DNA from: JAAYJR01 sp964540755
Lineage (GTDB): Bacteria > Bacteroidota > Bacteroidia > Bacteroidales > Prolixibacteraceae
Reading direction: 5' to 3'
Assembly: GCA_964540755.1 (NCBI GenBank)
Contig: CAZIOB010000045.1
Location: 62,001-126,000 of the forward strand
Length of the DNA stretch: 64,000 nucleotides
Below the pieces are notes generated by a model. That model was not told the DNA's origin. It did no database searches and saw only the letters and a program-made list of their open reading frames with translations. Made by a program: the position numbers and the translations under genes. The stretch's first letter is position 1, and each line of letters opens with the position of its first letter. Shown piece by piece: positions 45,014-53,750 of the stretch.

Positions 45014-45044
45014 AAAAAATTTATAGGTTAAATGCGAAGTTATG

Positions 45045-45052
45045 TAACTTTG
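45045..45052 (+). promoter_or_regulatory. Putative gdhA -7 element
   Basis: TAACTTTG is an exact TAnnTTTG match 20 nt before the gdhA ATG. The -33 TTG is missing at the expected distance. The predicted leader would be about 14 nt. Confidence 0.4.
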
Positions 45053-45072
45053 TCAGCCTAAATAAAGATATA

Positions 45073-46407
45073 ATGATCACAAAAATCGATAGTTTTCTTG
45101 AAAATCTTGTAAACAGGAATCCGGGAGAGAAGGAATTTCACCAGGCCGTAGCTGAAGTAGTAAAATCAGTTTGGAGTTTTTATGAAAAAAATCCCTTATA
45201 TCAGCGTTCTCGCATCCTTGAGCGAATGGTGGAGCCTGAACGAATTATAATTTTTCGTGTCCCATGGATTGATGACCGGGGTGAAGTGCAGATAAACAGG
45301 GGCTACCGTGTTGAATTTAATTCTGCGCTCGGACCTTATAAGGGAGGACTTCGTTTTCACTCGAAAGTTAATTTAAGTATTTTAAAATTCCTGGGCTTTG
45401 AGCAAACTTTTAAAAATGGTCTGACAACATTGTCTATGGGGGGAGGTAAGGGAGGATCGGATTTTAGCCCTAAAGGAAAATCAGATAATGAAATTATGCG
45501 GTTTTGCCAGTCCTTTATGTCTGAATTGTTTCGCCACATAGGGCCTGATACCGATATTCCGGCCGGGGATATTGGTGTCGGTGGCCGTGAAATAGGATAC
45601 CTCTTTGGTCAGTATAAACGCTTAAGAAATGAATTTACAGGAGTTCTTACAGGAAAAGGATTGAATTGGGGAGGTAGCCTGATAAGGCCAGAAGCAACAG
45701 GTTTTGGAGCTGTTTATTTTGTGCAGCATATGTTACATCACATGGGTAAAGATATTGAAGGACATACATTTGGAATTTCGGGATTCGGAAATGTCGCATG
45801 GGGAGCGATTACAAAAATAAACGATTTGGGGGGAAAAGTAGTTACTATTTCCGGTCCAGATGGATATATTTATGATCCTGAAGGTGTTAAAGGCGATAAG
45901 GTAGATTATCTTCTCCATCTTCGCATGACTAATGATGATATTGTTGAACCATATGCAAGAGAATTCAATGCAAAATTTATTCGGGGGAAAACTCCCTGGG
46001 AAGTACCTGTTGATATAGCTATACCTTGTGCGGCTGAAAATGAGCTTTGTTTATGTGATGCAAGGGAATTGGTTAAAAATGGATGCATTTTGCTGGCTGA
46101 AGCTTCAAATATGGGATGTACAGAGGATAGCGTGGAATATCTGAAAAATCATCTTGAATTTGCTCCGGGCAAAGCTGTGAATGCCGGAGGTGTTGCTGTT
46201 TCAGGACTTGAAATGTCTCAAAATAATATGCGTATGAGCTGGCCGCGTGAAGAGGTGGATAAGAGGCTTAAGGAAATTATGAAAAATATACATGACCGGT
46301 GTGTTGCTTTCGGGAAAAACGGTAATAAAACAGATTATTTAAAAGGTGCAAATATTGGCGGATTTGTTAAAGTCGCAGATGCAATGCTTGCACAGGGTGT
46401 TGTTTAG
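45073..46407 (+). CDS. gdhA: NADP-type glutamate dehydrogenase
   Basis: Reductively aminates 2-oxoglutarate to glutamate with ammonia, the high-ammonia alternative to GltBD. Substrate lysines are Lys90 in LGPYKGGLRFH and Lys126 in SMGGGKGGSDF; the latter loop is a hallmark of the hexameric small GDH. The C-terminal Rossmann fold has FGISGFGNVAWGA. The 444-residue length and overall pattern match NADP-dependent bacterial enzymes. It is transcribed alone after the groL terminator. Confidence 0.96.
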   Translation: MITKIDSFLENLVNRNPGEKEFHQAVAEVVKSVWSFYEKNPLYQRSRILERMVEPERIIIFRVPWIDDRGEVQINRGYRVEFNSALGPYKGGLRFHSKVNLSILKFLGFEQTFKNGLTTLSMGGGKGGSDFSPKGKSDNEIMRFCQSFMSELFRHIGPDTDIPAGDIGVGGREIGYLFGQYKRLRNEFTGVLTGKGLNWGGSLIRPEATGFGAVYFVQHMLHHMGKDIEGHTFGISGFGNVAWGAITKINDLGGKVVTISGPDGYIYDPEGVKGDKVDYLLHLRMTNDDIVEPYAREFNAKFIRGKTPWEVPVDIAIPCAAENELCLCDARELVKNGCILLAEASNMGCTEDSVEYLKNHLEFAPGKAVNAGGVAVSGLEMSQNNMRMSWPREEVDKRLKEIMKNIHDRCVAFGKNGNKTDYLKGANIGGFVKVADAMLAQGVV

Positions 46408-46508
46408 TATATTCTGGTTTTTTTAGTAATTCAGTACCTAATATTAAGATATTAAAAAATTTAATCTATTAATAAAATATAAAATTCTTTCCCATAAAAA
46501 CACTTTTA

Positions 46509-46516
46509 TAATTTTG
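46509..46516 (+). promoter_or_regulatory. Putative tatD -7 element
   Basis: TAATTTTG is an exact TAnnTTTG match 19 nt before the tatD ATG. No -33 TTG was seen at the usual spacing. Confidence 0.35.
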
Positions 46517-46535
46517 TCCAAATTATAATTATAAC

Positions 46536-47300
46536 ATGCTGATTGATACGCACGCCCATATTTATTCGGAGGATTTTATTGATGATATCGATGAAGTGGT
46601 AGAGCATGCTTATGAAAACGATATCAAAAAGATAATTCTGCCTAATATTGATTCTGCTTCGATAAAAAGATTAACTGACCTCACTGATGCTTATCCACAT
46701 CTTTTATATCCTTTAATGGGACTTCATCCTAATTCTGTTTCGGAAGATTACGGAGAAGAATTACAGGCTATTGAATACTGGCTTGATAAAAGAAAATTTT
46801 ATGGCATAGGCGAAATAGGTATTGATCTTTACTGGGACAGGACCTATATTGAACAGCAGAAGCATGCTTTCAGGTCACAGATTAAAATGGCCGGATCACG
46901 ACAACTTCCTGTGGTAATTCATGTCAGGGAATCTTTCAGTGAGGTGTATGAAATTTTAAAAAATGAACAAAACGGTAGTCTAAAGGGTATTTTTCACTGT
47001 TTCTCAGGTAGTGAAGAAGAGGCGAAAAAGATTACGGAAATGGGATTTTTCCTTGGTATTGGCGGAATAATTACCTTCAAAAACAATGATTTATCAGATG
47101 TTATAAAAAATATTTCAATTGAAAATATTGTCCTTGAAACCGACTCTCCTTATCTGGCCCCTGTTCCAAAGCGGGGGAGACGAAATGAAAGCGCTTATCT
47201 TGTCTATATTGCCCAGAAAGTTGCAGAGATTTATGATATATCGGTTGATGAGGTTGCAAAAATCACTACCCATAATGCACGTAATTTATTTAATATCTGA
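46536..47300 (+). CDS. tatD: TatD-family metal-dependent DNase
   Basis: A 254-residue TIM-barrel hydrolase; family members are 3'-5' exonucleases or D-aminoacyl hydrolases. Metal ligands are in LIDTHAHIYS at the N-terminus, GEIGIDLYWD, VIHVRES, IFHCFSG and LETDSPYLAP, all in the family order. The length is normal. It stands alone before the tRNA-Ser gene. Confidence 0.93.
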   Translation: MLIDTHAHIYSEDFIDDIDEVVEHAYENDIKKIILPNIDSASIKRLTDLTDAYPHLLYPLMGLHPNSVSEDYGEELQAIEYWLDKRKFYGIGEIGIDLYWDRTYIEQQKHAFRSQIKMAGSRQLPVVIHVRESFSEVYEILKNEQNGSLKGIFHCFSGSEEEAKKITEMGFFLGIGGIITFKNNDLSDVIKNISIENIVLETDSPYLAPVPKRGRRNESAYLVYIAQKVAEIYDISVDEVAKITTHNARNLFNI

Positions 47301-47402
47301 TACTTTATTAATTTATCAATTTAAATATCCTGTCAATTTTGTATTAATTTCGTAATTTTTTATTAATTTGCACCCTCTAAATTCAGTGGCATGCCGGAAA
47401 AG

Positions 47403-47489
47403 GGAGAGATGCAGGAGTGGCTTAACTGGCACGCCTGGAAAGCGTGTGTACCGGGGACGGTACCGGGGGTTCGAATCCCTCTCTCTCCG
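47403..47489 (+). tRNA. tRNA-Ser (anticodon GGA)
   Basis: A 7-bp acceptor stem (GGAGAGA at 47403-47409 with TCTCTCC at 47482-47488) and discriminator G47489 are present. The anticodon stem CACGC/GCGTG (47430-47434 and 47442-47446) holds the loop CTGGAAA with anticodon GGA at 47437-47439, reading UCC and UCU codons. A long variable arm (GTACCGGGGACGGTAC) and T-arm GGTTCGAATCC follow, as in serine tRNAs. The 3' CCA is not encoded. Short ORFs across it on both strands are spurious. Confidence 0.95.
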
Positions 47490-47649
47490 CGTAAGGAAGA
47501 GAGAAATTGTTTTGACAGATAAGACTTATTATTTTTTTGCTTCAATAATTTGATTATTTCAATAGAAAAGTTGTTATTTGTTGACAGAAAAAAAATAGAT
47601 TTACAATTATAAAAATTTGGAGATTATTAATTAAAAATTCGTTTTAACT

Positions 47650-48459
47650 ATGAAAAGACTATTCGCGTTAATAGCATTGTCCGGGATGCTGTTTTTTATG
47701 GCATCAAACTCTGCATTTGCTCAGGATGAAACAGCAGCACAGGATACTGCAAAGGTTGAGCAGGAACAAGTTGATGTAACAACCGATCCGGTGGAAGAAG
47801 CTGCAGCTGCTGCTGAAGGAGGCAGATCATTACACAGCCAGCTGAAACAAACTTTTATTGATGGTGGTCCGTTTTTTATGTCGTTTGTATTGATTGCGCT
47901 TATTTTGGGACTTGCTTTTGCCATTGAAAGGGTTCTGTACCTGAATCTGGCAACGAGTAATACAAAAAAGTTGCTTACCAATGTTGAACAAGCTTTGGAA
48001 AACGGAGGTGTAGAAGCTGCCAAGGATGTATGCCGCAAAACCCGTGGACCTGTTGCAAGTATTTTTTATCAGGGACTTGACAGGGCAGACCATGGAATCG
48101 ATGTAGTTGAGAAATCGATTATATCTTACGGTGGCGTTCAGGCGGGATTGCTGGAAAAAGGATTGAGCTGGATTGCACTGTTTATAGCTCTTGCTCCTAT
48201 GCTTGGATTCCTTGGGACTGTTATAGGTATGATCGGTGCTTTCAATGCAATTGAGGTTGCAGGTGATATCTCTCCCTCATTGGTAGCAGGTGGTATTAAA
48301 ATAGCTTTGATTACAACCGTAGGAGGTCTTATTGTCGCTATTATACTGCAATTATTTTACAACTATTGTGTTGCAAAAATTGATAGTATAGTCAATAATA
48401 TGGAAGATGCTTCAATATCATTGATAGATTTGTTGGTTAAACATAATATGAAAAAATAG
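47650..48459 (+). CDS. exbB: ExbB/TolQ-type proton channel with N-terminal extension
   Basis: A 269-residue MotA/TolQ/ExbB-family protein that couples the proton gradient to outer-membrane transport or cell-envelope work. It has a signal-like N-terminus (ALIALSGMLFFMASNSAFAQ) and a periplasmic Glu/Ala-rich linker (about 25-60). The three-helix core follows, with GPFFMSFVLIALILGLAFAIE, FIALAPMLGFLGTVIGMI and ITTVGGLIVAIILQLF. The extension is common in Bacteroidota. It opens a four-gene operon; a near-consensus promoter (TTG at 47571, TAGATTTA at 47596) lies upstream. Confidence 0.92.
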   Translation: MKRLFALIALSGMLFFMASNSAFAQDETAAQDTAKVEQEQVDVTTDPVEEAAAAAEGGRSLHSQLKQTFIDGGPFFMSFVLIALILGLAFAIERVLYLNLATSNTKKLLTNVEQALENGGVEAAKDVCRKTRGPVASIFYQGLDRADHGIDVVEKSIISYGGVQAGLLEKGLSWIALFIALAPMLGFLGTVIGMIGAFNAIEVAGDISPSLVAGGIKIALITTVGGLIVAIILQLFYNYCVAKIDSIVNNMEDASISLIDLLVKHNMKK

Positions 48460-48467
48460 GAATTCTC

Positions 48468-48926
48468 ATGGTTAAATTAGGAAGAATTGTTACAATATTT
48501 CTTTGGGTACTGATAATTGTATCAGCTGTCCTTGTAGTTTCACTAATGGCAAACATTAGTGAAAACGAGGCTGACCCAATTATGGGAGGTTGGATTAATT
48601 CCAACCTGATTTGGGCCTACATTCTTTTAGTATTCGGAGTAGGTGTTATCATATTGGCAGGACTCTATCATATGATAACTGATATACATGCCGCAAAGAA
48701 AGGCCTTATATCATTAGTATTTCTTGGTGCAGTCGCCCTTATTTCATATTTACTGGCATCTGATGAAATTCCACAATTCGTTGGTGTACAGAAATATATT
48801 GACAATGGAACGCTGACACCTCAAGTGGCAAAATTGGTGGACACCGGTTTGTATGCAACATATATTTTGCTGGGGCTGGCAATATTATCTATTGTGTTTT
48901 CATCAATAAGCCGTTTATTTAAGTAA
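48468..48926 (+). CDS. Four-helix membrane protein of the ExbB/ExbD operon
   Basis: A 152-residue hydrophobic protein with about four transmembrane segments (near residues 7-27, 48-68, 77-95 and 127-147) and a short outer loop containing FVGVQKYIDNGTLTPQVAKLVDTGL. I do not recognise a named domain. It starts 8 nt after exbB and precedes two exbD genes, a layout I know from other Bacteroidota. A structural or regulatory part of the proton-channel complex is likely but not shown. Confidence 0.75.
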   Translation: MVKLGRIVTIFLWVLIIVSAVLVVSLMANISENEADPIMGGWINSNLIWAYILLVFGVGVIILAGLYHMITDIHAAKKGLISLVFLGAVALISYLLASDEIPQFVGVQKYIDNGTLTPQVAKLVDTGLYATYILLGLAILSIVFSSISRLFK

Positions 48927-48959
48927 TTTTAACCGTGGTAATAAACAGGGAAATTAATT

Positions 48960-49535
48960 ATGGCTAGAAAAATTCCAGAAATACCTTCGGCATCATTAGC
49001 TGATATTGCTTTTATGTTGCTAATATTTTTCCTGGTAACAACCACGATGGACGTTGACAGCGGATTGGAAAGAAGGCTTCCACAGTGGGTTGATCAGGAA
49101 CAGCTGGATGATGATCAACAGATCAAGGAGAGGAATGTTTTTATTGTTTTGGTTAACCGTAATAACGATCTTTTGGTGGAAGGAGAATATGCAGATATAG
49201 ATAATTTACGTGAACGGGCTAAGGAATTTATGGCAAATCCTAACGATGCAGAAGATTTGCCGGAGAAAGAGGCCAAGCAGATACCTTACTTTGGAGAAGT
49301 AATGGTTACAAAAGGGGTTATTTCACTGCAAAACGATTTGGATACCCAATACGGAACATACATCGCTGTTCAAAACGAACTGGTTGCTGCTATTAATGAA
49401 TTAAGGGAAGAATTGGCTCAACAGGAATTCGGAAAATCTTATAACCAACTGGATAAAGATCAGCAGGATGCTGTTCGCGAAATTTATCCCTCAAGGATTT
49501 CTGAAGCTGAACCCAAAAAGGTAGGAGGAAATTGA
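48960..49535 (+). CDS. exbD: ExbD/TolR-family protein 1
   Basis: A 191-residue single-span protein that pairs with ExbB. The N-terminus has the membrane helix with the proton-carrying aspartate, SLADIAFMLLIFFLVTTTM. A periplasmic domain follows. It is longer than classical ExbD (about 140 residues), with a charged insertion at about 45-60 and a Gln/Glu-rich helical tail. Its stop overlaps the TTG preceding the next gene, and the next ATG is 2 nt downstream. Confidence 0.9.
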   Translation: MARKIPEIPSASLADIAFMLLIFFLVTTTMDVDSGLERRLPQWVDQEQLDDDQQIKERNVFIVLVNRNNDLLVEGEYADIDNLRERAKEFMANPNDAEDLPEKEAKQIPYFGEVMVTKGVISLQNDLDTQYGTYIAVQNELVAAINELREELAQQEFGKSYNQLDKDQQDAVREIYPSRISEAEPKKVGGN

Positions 49536-49537
49536 TT

Positions 49538-50008
49538 ATGAGTAAATTCAGAAAATCAGGAGGGAAAGAGCTTCCTCCCATTTCAACGGCTTCTTTACCT
49601 GACATTGTTTTTATGTTGCTCTTCTTTTTCATGGTTAGTACTACCATGCGCGAAGTAACATATATGGTGAGAATAAGATTGCCTCAGGCAACAGAATTGA
49701 GCAAGCTTGAAAAGAAATCACTTGTAAGTTATATTTATGTGGGGGAACCTTTGCAACAATATCAGAAGACATTCGGAGTTGCACCCCGCATACAATTGAA
49801 TGATCAGTTTGCAAACGTAGCCGATATACAGGATTATATTATTGCCGAAAGAGAAGCAAGAGATGAGGCTGAAAGGCCGTTGATGATTACTTCACTGAAA
49901 GTGGATGAAAATACCAAGATGGGTATTGTGTCAGATATTAAGCAGGAATTGAGAAAATCAGCAGCCCTGCATATCAATTACTCATCCCGCAAACAGGTGG
50001 AGAGGTAG
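49538..50008 (+). CDS. exbD: ExbD/TolR-family protein 2
   Basis: A 156-residue ExbD paralogue. It has the same N-terminal layout as gene 1: a basic, Pro-rich start, then SLPDIVFMLLFFFMVSTTM with the conserved Asp, then a periplasmic domain. Sequence outside the helix is quite different from that of the first copy, suggesting a heteromeric pair rather than a recent duplicate. ATG 49538 is preferred to TTG 49532. It is the last gene of the operon and is followed by a bidirectional terminator. Confidence 0.9.
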   Translation: MSKFRKSGGKELPPISTASLPDIVFMLLFFFMVSTTMREVTYMVRIRLPQATELSKLEKKSLVSYIYVGEPLQQYQKTFGVAPRIQLNDQFANVADIQDYIIAEREARDEAERPLMITSLKVDENTKMGIVSDIKQELRKSAALHINYSSRKQVER

Positions 50009-50036
50009 GACATAGATTATTCTCTTTCATAAAAAT

Positions 50037-50082
50037 AAACAGCGCCGGGGATTGCAATATATTTCCGCCGCTGTTTATTTTT
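50037..50082. terminator. Bidirectional terminator between exbD and aspS
   Basis: AAACAGCG (50037-50044) pairs with CGCTGTTT (50069-50076); after a C/C mismatch an inner CGG/CCG stem continues. T-rich tracts follow on both strands. The right arm overlaps the aspS stop codon at 50075-50077, so the convergent genes share one terminator. Confidence 0.85.
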
Positions 50083-51847
50083 TATGTGAGCCCTTTTCGG
50101 ATGATTTTATTATTTTCAGGCTAAGCTCTTTTAACTGTTCTTCTGATATTGCTGAAGGGGAATCTGCCATTACATCCCTGCCTGAGTTATTTTTTGGAAA
50201 AGCAATAACATCACGTATGGAGGGCAGGCCTGCAAACAATGAAACGAACCTGTCAAAACCAAAAGCTATTCCTGCATGTGGGGGAGCACCATATTTAAAG
50301 GCATTCATAAGGAATCCAAATTGTTTTGTTGCCTGCTCTTCTGTTAACCCAAGGGTTTTAAACATCTTTGATTGTAATTCCGACTCGAATATCCTCACTG
50401 AACCTCCACCAATTTCAACTCCGTTTATAACTAAATCGTATGCATTAGCTCTGACACTACCGGGATCACTATCTAATTTACCAATATCTTCCGGCTTCGG
50501 TGAAGTAAACGGATGGTGCATTGCGAAAAATCGTTGCACCTCCTCATCCCATTCCAACAGAGGAAAGTCAATAACCCAGAGAGGCCTGAATAATTTTTTA
50601 TCGCGGAGGCCAAGACGGGTCCCCATCTCAAGACGAAGTTCGCCAAGGGCATTTAAGGTTTGTGTCTTACTGCCCGAGAGTATTAGTATCAAATCTCTTG
50701 GCTTTGAATTCAGCTTTTTACATATATCAGAAAGATATTCAGCTGAGAAAAATTTATCGATTGAGGATTTTATAGTTCCGTCTTTATTGTATTTGATATA
50801 GATCAGACCTTTTGCACCAATCTGTGGGCGCCTGAGCCAGTCTGTGAGTTCATCCGTTTGCTTACGTGAATAATCACAGCAGTCTTTTGCGCAAATGGCG
50901 CCTGTATATTCAGCGGAGTCAAAGATTTTAAATCCTTTTCCTTTGACCATGGCAGATATATCGGAGATTAGCATTTCAAACCTGATGTCAGGCTTATCTG
51001 TTCCATATTTTGCTATTGCTTCAGAAAAAGGAATCCTCGGAAAGTCGCCCACCTCTATATCCAGTACATCCTTAAAAGTATATTTTGTAAGTCCCTCGAA
51101 AGTGTTAAGAACATCATCCTGATCAACAAATGACATTTCACAATCAATCTGTGTAAATTCAGGTTGTCTGTCAGCCCGCAGGTCTTCATCCCTGAAGCAT
51201 TTTACTATCTGGTAATATCTATCAAAACCTGCCACCATCAGTAGCTGTTTAAAAATTTGCGGCGACTGGGGAAGAGCATAAAATTCACCGGCATTCATCC
51301 GGGAGGGCACTACAAAATCCCTTGCTCCCTCAGGTGTTGATTTTATAAGGACAGGGGTTTCTGTTTCTATAAAACCATTGCTATTAAGGTAATTCCGGAC
51401 TGCATGTGCCATCTTTGCACGGAGTTCAATATTTTTTCGGACAACCTTTCGACGAAGATCCAGATAACGATATTTCATCCGGAGATCATCACCACCGTCA
51501 GTTTCATCTTCAATAGTAAAAGGAGGTATCTCTGAAGGATTCAATATATTTAAATTACTAAGGTATATTTCAATATCTCCGGTTGGCATTTTTTTATTTT
51601 TGCCGGAACGTTCACGAACAGTCCCTGTTGCCTGAATAATAAACTCCCTTCCCGTTTTATTAAGAATTTCTAAAACTTTCTGCGGAGTGTTTTTATCAGT
51701 AATTAGTTGGGTTATTCCATAACGGTCGCGCAGATCAATGAAATTCATTCCACCTAAGTTCCTGATTCTCTGTACCCAGCCTGCCAGTGTAACCTTTTGC
51801 CCGGCATTTTCTATTCTTAATTCTCCGCATGTATGTGTCCTGTACAT
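50075..51847 (-). CDS. aspS: Aspartyl-tRNA synthetase
   Basis: Charges tRNA-Asp. The N-terminal OB-fold anticodon-binding domain (VTLAGWVQRIRNLGGMNFIDLRD) is followed by the class II core: motif 2 with CFRDEDLRADRQPEFTQID and motif 3 with GIAFGFDRFVSLFAG. Between them is the bacterial GAD insertion (about 300-420). The 590-residue length is typical of the bacterial, discriminating type; no aspartate/asparagine gatCAB genes are in the window to check this. Confidence 0.97.
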   Translation of the reverse strand: MYRTHTCGELRIENAGQKVTLAGWVQRIRNLGGMNFIDLRDRYGITQLITDKNTPQKVLEILNKTGREFIIQATGTVRERSGKNKKMPTGDIEIYLSNLNILNPSEIPPFTIEDETDGGDDLRMKYRYLDLRRKVVRKNIELRAKMAHAVRNYLNSNGFIETETPVLIKSTPEGARDFVVPSRMNAGEFYALPQSPQIFKQLLMVAGFDRYYQIVKCFRDEDLRADRQPEFTQIDCEMSFVDQDDVLNTFEGLTKYTFKDVLDIEVGDFPRIPFSEAIAKYGTDKPDIRFEMLISDISAMVKGKGFKIFDSAEYTGAICAKDCCDYSRKQTDELTDWLRRPQIGAKGLIYIKYNKDGTIKSSIDKFFSAEYLSDICKKLNSKPRDLILILSGSKTQTLNALGELRLEMGTRLGLRDKKLFRPLWVIDFPLLEWDEEVQRFFAMHHPFTSPKPEDIGKLDSDPGSVRANAYDLVINGVEIGGGSVRIFESELQSKMFKTLGLTEEQATKQFGFLMNAFKYGAPPHAGIAFGFDRFVSLFAGLPSIRDVIAFPKNNSGRDVMADSPSAISEEQLKELSLKIIKSSEKGSHKK

Positions 51848-51932
51848 GATAATTTTTTTATTAATTGATTGCGAAAATAAGAAGATTTTAGGAAATTCAT
51901 TCCCTTAATATAAATTGCTTTTTGGAATAATT

Positions 51933-52376
51933 ATGATCGAGCCGTTTGATGACGAATATTTTATGAAAATTGCTTTAAGAGAGGCCCTGTCAGCTTATAA
52001 AAAGGGAGAGGTGCCAATAGGGGCAGTGATAGTGGCAGACAGAAAGGTTATTGCACGTGCTCATAATCTGACTGAAACACTTAATGATGTTACTGCCCAT
52101 GCAGAAATGCAGGCAATAACAGCAGCAGCTAATTATTTTGGCGGTAAATATCTTGATGCATGCACTATTTATATTACCCTGGAACCATGTGTTATGTGTG
52201 CAGGAGCTTTATCATGGTCGCGAATTGGCAGAATTGTATTTGGTGCATATGATGAAAATAGGGGTTACAGCAGGTATGCAAAAAATATAATGCATCCCAA
52301 AACCGGGATTACAGGGGGGATTATGGAGAAAGAATGTTCAGAACTGATAACAAGATTTTTTAAAGAGAGGAGATGA
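51933..52376 (+). CDS. tadA: tRNA-specific adenosine deaminase
   Basis: Converts the wobble adenosine of tRNA-Arg(ACG) to inosine. The zinc-binding deaminase core is complete: His56 and the proton-shuttling Glu58 in TAHAEMQA, and Cys86/Cys89 in LEPCVMCAGAL. ATG 51933 gives a normal 147-residue protein; an in-frame TTG at 51915 would add six residues. It is divergent from aspS and tail-to-tail with aroA. Confidence 0.95.
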   Translation: MIEPFDDEYFMKIALREALSAYKKGEVPIGAVIVADRKVIARAHNLTETLNDVTAHAEMQAITAAANYFGGKYLDACTIYITLEPCVMCAGALSWSRIGRIVFGAYDENRGYSRYAKNIMHPKTGITGGIMEKECSELITRFFKERR

Positions 52377-52384
52377 AGTCTTAT

Positions 52385-53629
52385 TCAGTGAGTATTGAGC
52401 GTAATTATCTTAAATCCTGCTATCTGCAGGTCTTTCCAGAATAACGGGTAGGATTTGGTTACCACCATGGGATCATCAATAATAATTTTTTCGCCTAATA
52501 GCGCCAATGGTGCAAAAGAGAGTGCCATGCGGTGATCATTATATGTTTTTATAACCGGAATATTTTTTGTTTTTGGCAAGTCTGATCTTCCGTTCCAGAC
52601 CAGTTCCCCGTGACGTGGTTCTTCCAATATTGCCCCAAACTTGCTAAGTTCGGTTTTAAGGGCTTCTATACGGTCGGTTTCTTTTATTTTCAGGGTTTTT
52701 AATCCGCTGAAATGAAATGGTATTTTTTTCGCTATACACAAACAGGACATAGTTTGAGCAATATCAGGATTCTCAATGAAATCAAGTATTAACTTATCAG
52801 GTCTAGTCTCTGTCATTTTTGTTATAAGGATACCATGTTTTTTTTGATCCGTGGCAATTCCAAATTTTTTAAACCACTGAGCTATGCGGGAGTCGCCCTG
52901 CAAACTCTTAAGTTCCATATTTTTTAAAAATATTTTTCCTTTTTTTGCCAGCGCCAGGATCTGGTACCAGTATGATGCAGCCGACCAGTCGGCTTCCACA
53001 CTGTAATTAACCGGTAAATAATTTTGCCGGGGTACAGTAATTGTATCTCCTTCCCACTTATACTTAATTCCGAACCTGGCCATTATATTCAATGTAAGTT
53101 GGATGTACGAGCGTGAAGCTATATTACCGGTAATTTTAATTGTCAATCCGTTATCTATAACCGGAGCTATCATAAGCAGTGCTGAAATATACTGGCTGGA
53201 AATACTGCCATCCAGTTCAATAAGCTGGCCTTTAAGATCAGTACCGTTTATCTTAAGGGGGGGAAACCCTTCTTTTTCGAGATATTTAATTTTAGCGCCC
53301 AGTTTGTTTAAAGAATCAACCAGAATTCCAACAGGCCTTTCTTTCATTCTTTCCGATCCTGTTAATTCCCATTCTCCTTTTGTTCTTGCCAGGAAGGCTG
53401 TTAGAAAGCGCATCGCTGTTCCGGCATGACCAATATCAATTTTTTTACTGTTTGAAGTTAATGCTTTTGTTAAAACCCTGGTATCATCACTTTCAGATAA
53501 ATTTTCTATAGTAGAAGGAACAGAGCATAATGCATTAATTATCAGAACGCGGTTGCTGATGCTTTTTGATGCCGGCAGCCGGATGCTGGTATCCAGCTTT
53601 GTGACTTTATTTGAAATTAAATATTGCAT
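52385..53629 (-). CDS. aroA: 3-phosphoshikimate 1-carboxyvinyltransferase (EPSP synthase)
   Basis: Sixth step of the shikimate pathway. Two-domain EPSPS fold, 414 residues. Substrate residues include Lys22, Ser23 and Arg27 in LPASKSISNR. The phosphoenolpyruvate loop reads IGHAGTAMRFLTAF, with His-Ala where many enzymes have Asn-Ala (GNAGTAMR). The Arg/Lys pair around LKIKETDRI and YNDHRMALSFA are also present. The protein is clearly diverged, as is common in Bacteroidota. It follows aroB in the same orientation with a 121-nt gap. Confidence 0.93.
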   Translation of the reverse strand: MQYLISNKVTKLDTSIRLPASKSISNRVLIINALCSVPSTIENLSESDDTRVLTKALTSNSKKIDIGHAGTAMRFLTAFLARTKGEWELTGSERMKERPVGILVDSLNKLGAKIKYLEKEGFPPLKINGTDLKGQLIELDGSISSQYISALLMIAPVIDNGLTIKITGNIASRSYIQLTLNIMARFGIKYKWEGDTITVPRQNYLPVNYSVEADWSAASYWYQILALAKKGKIFLKNMELKSLQGDSRIAQWFKKFGIATDQKKHGILITKMTETRPDKLILDFIENPDIAQTMSCLCIAKKIPFHFSGLKTLKIKETDRIEALKTELSKFGAILEEPRHGELVWNGRSDLPKTKNIPVIKTYNDHRMALSFAPLALLGEKIIIDDPMVVTKSYPLFWKDLQIAGFKIITLNTH

Positions 53630-53750
53630 CCGGATATTTAGTTTTATTATAATGACTTATTATAATGCTTCTCATAAAAGGGTTCCACGTATTTTATCCT
53701 GACTGTATTAAGAATGACATTGCAGTTCATTTTTAAATGTATTTTAATTT

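Noticed and set aside
47363..47553. Two short ORFs, one on each strand, across 47363-47553
   Set aside because: They cover the tRNA-Ser gene, which explains the sequence fully.
50052..50801. A 249-codon ORF on the plus strand inside aspS
   Set aside because: It is a shadow of the aspS coding strand; the Ser/Pro-rich translation has no family resemblance, and aspS is certain.
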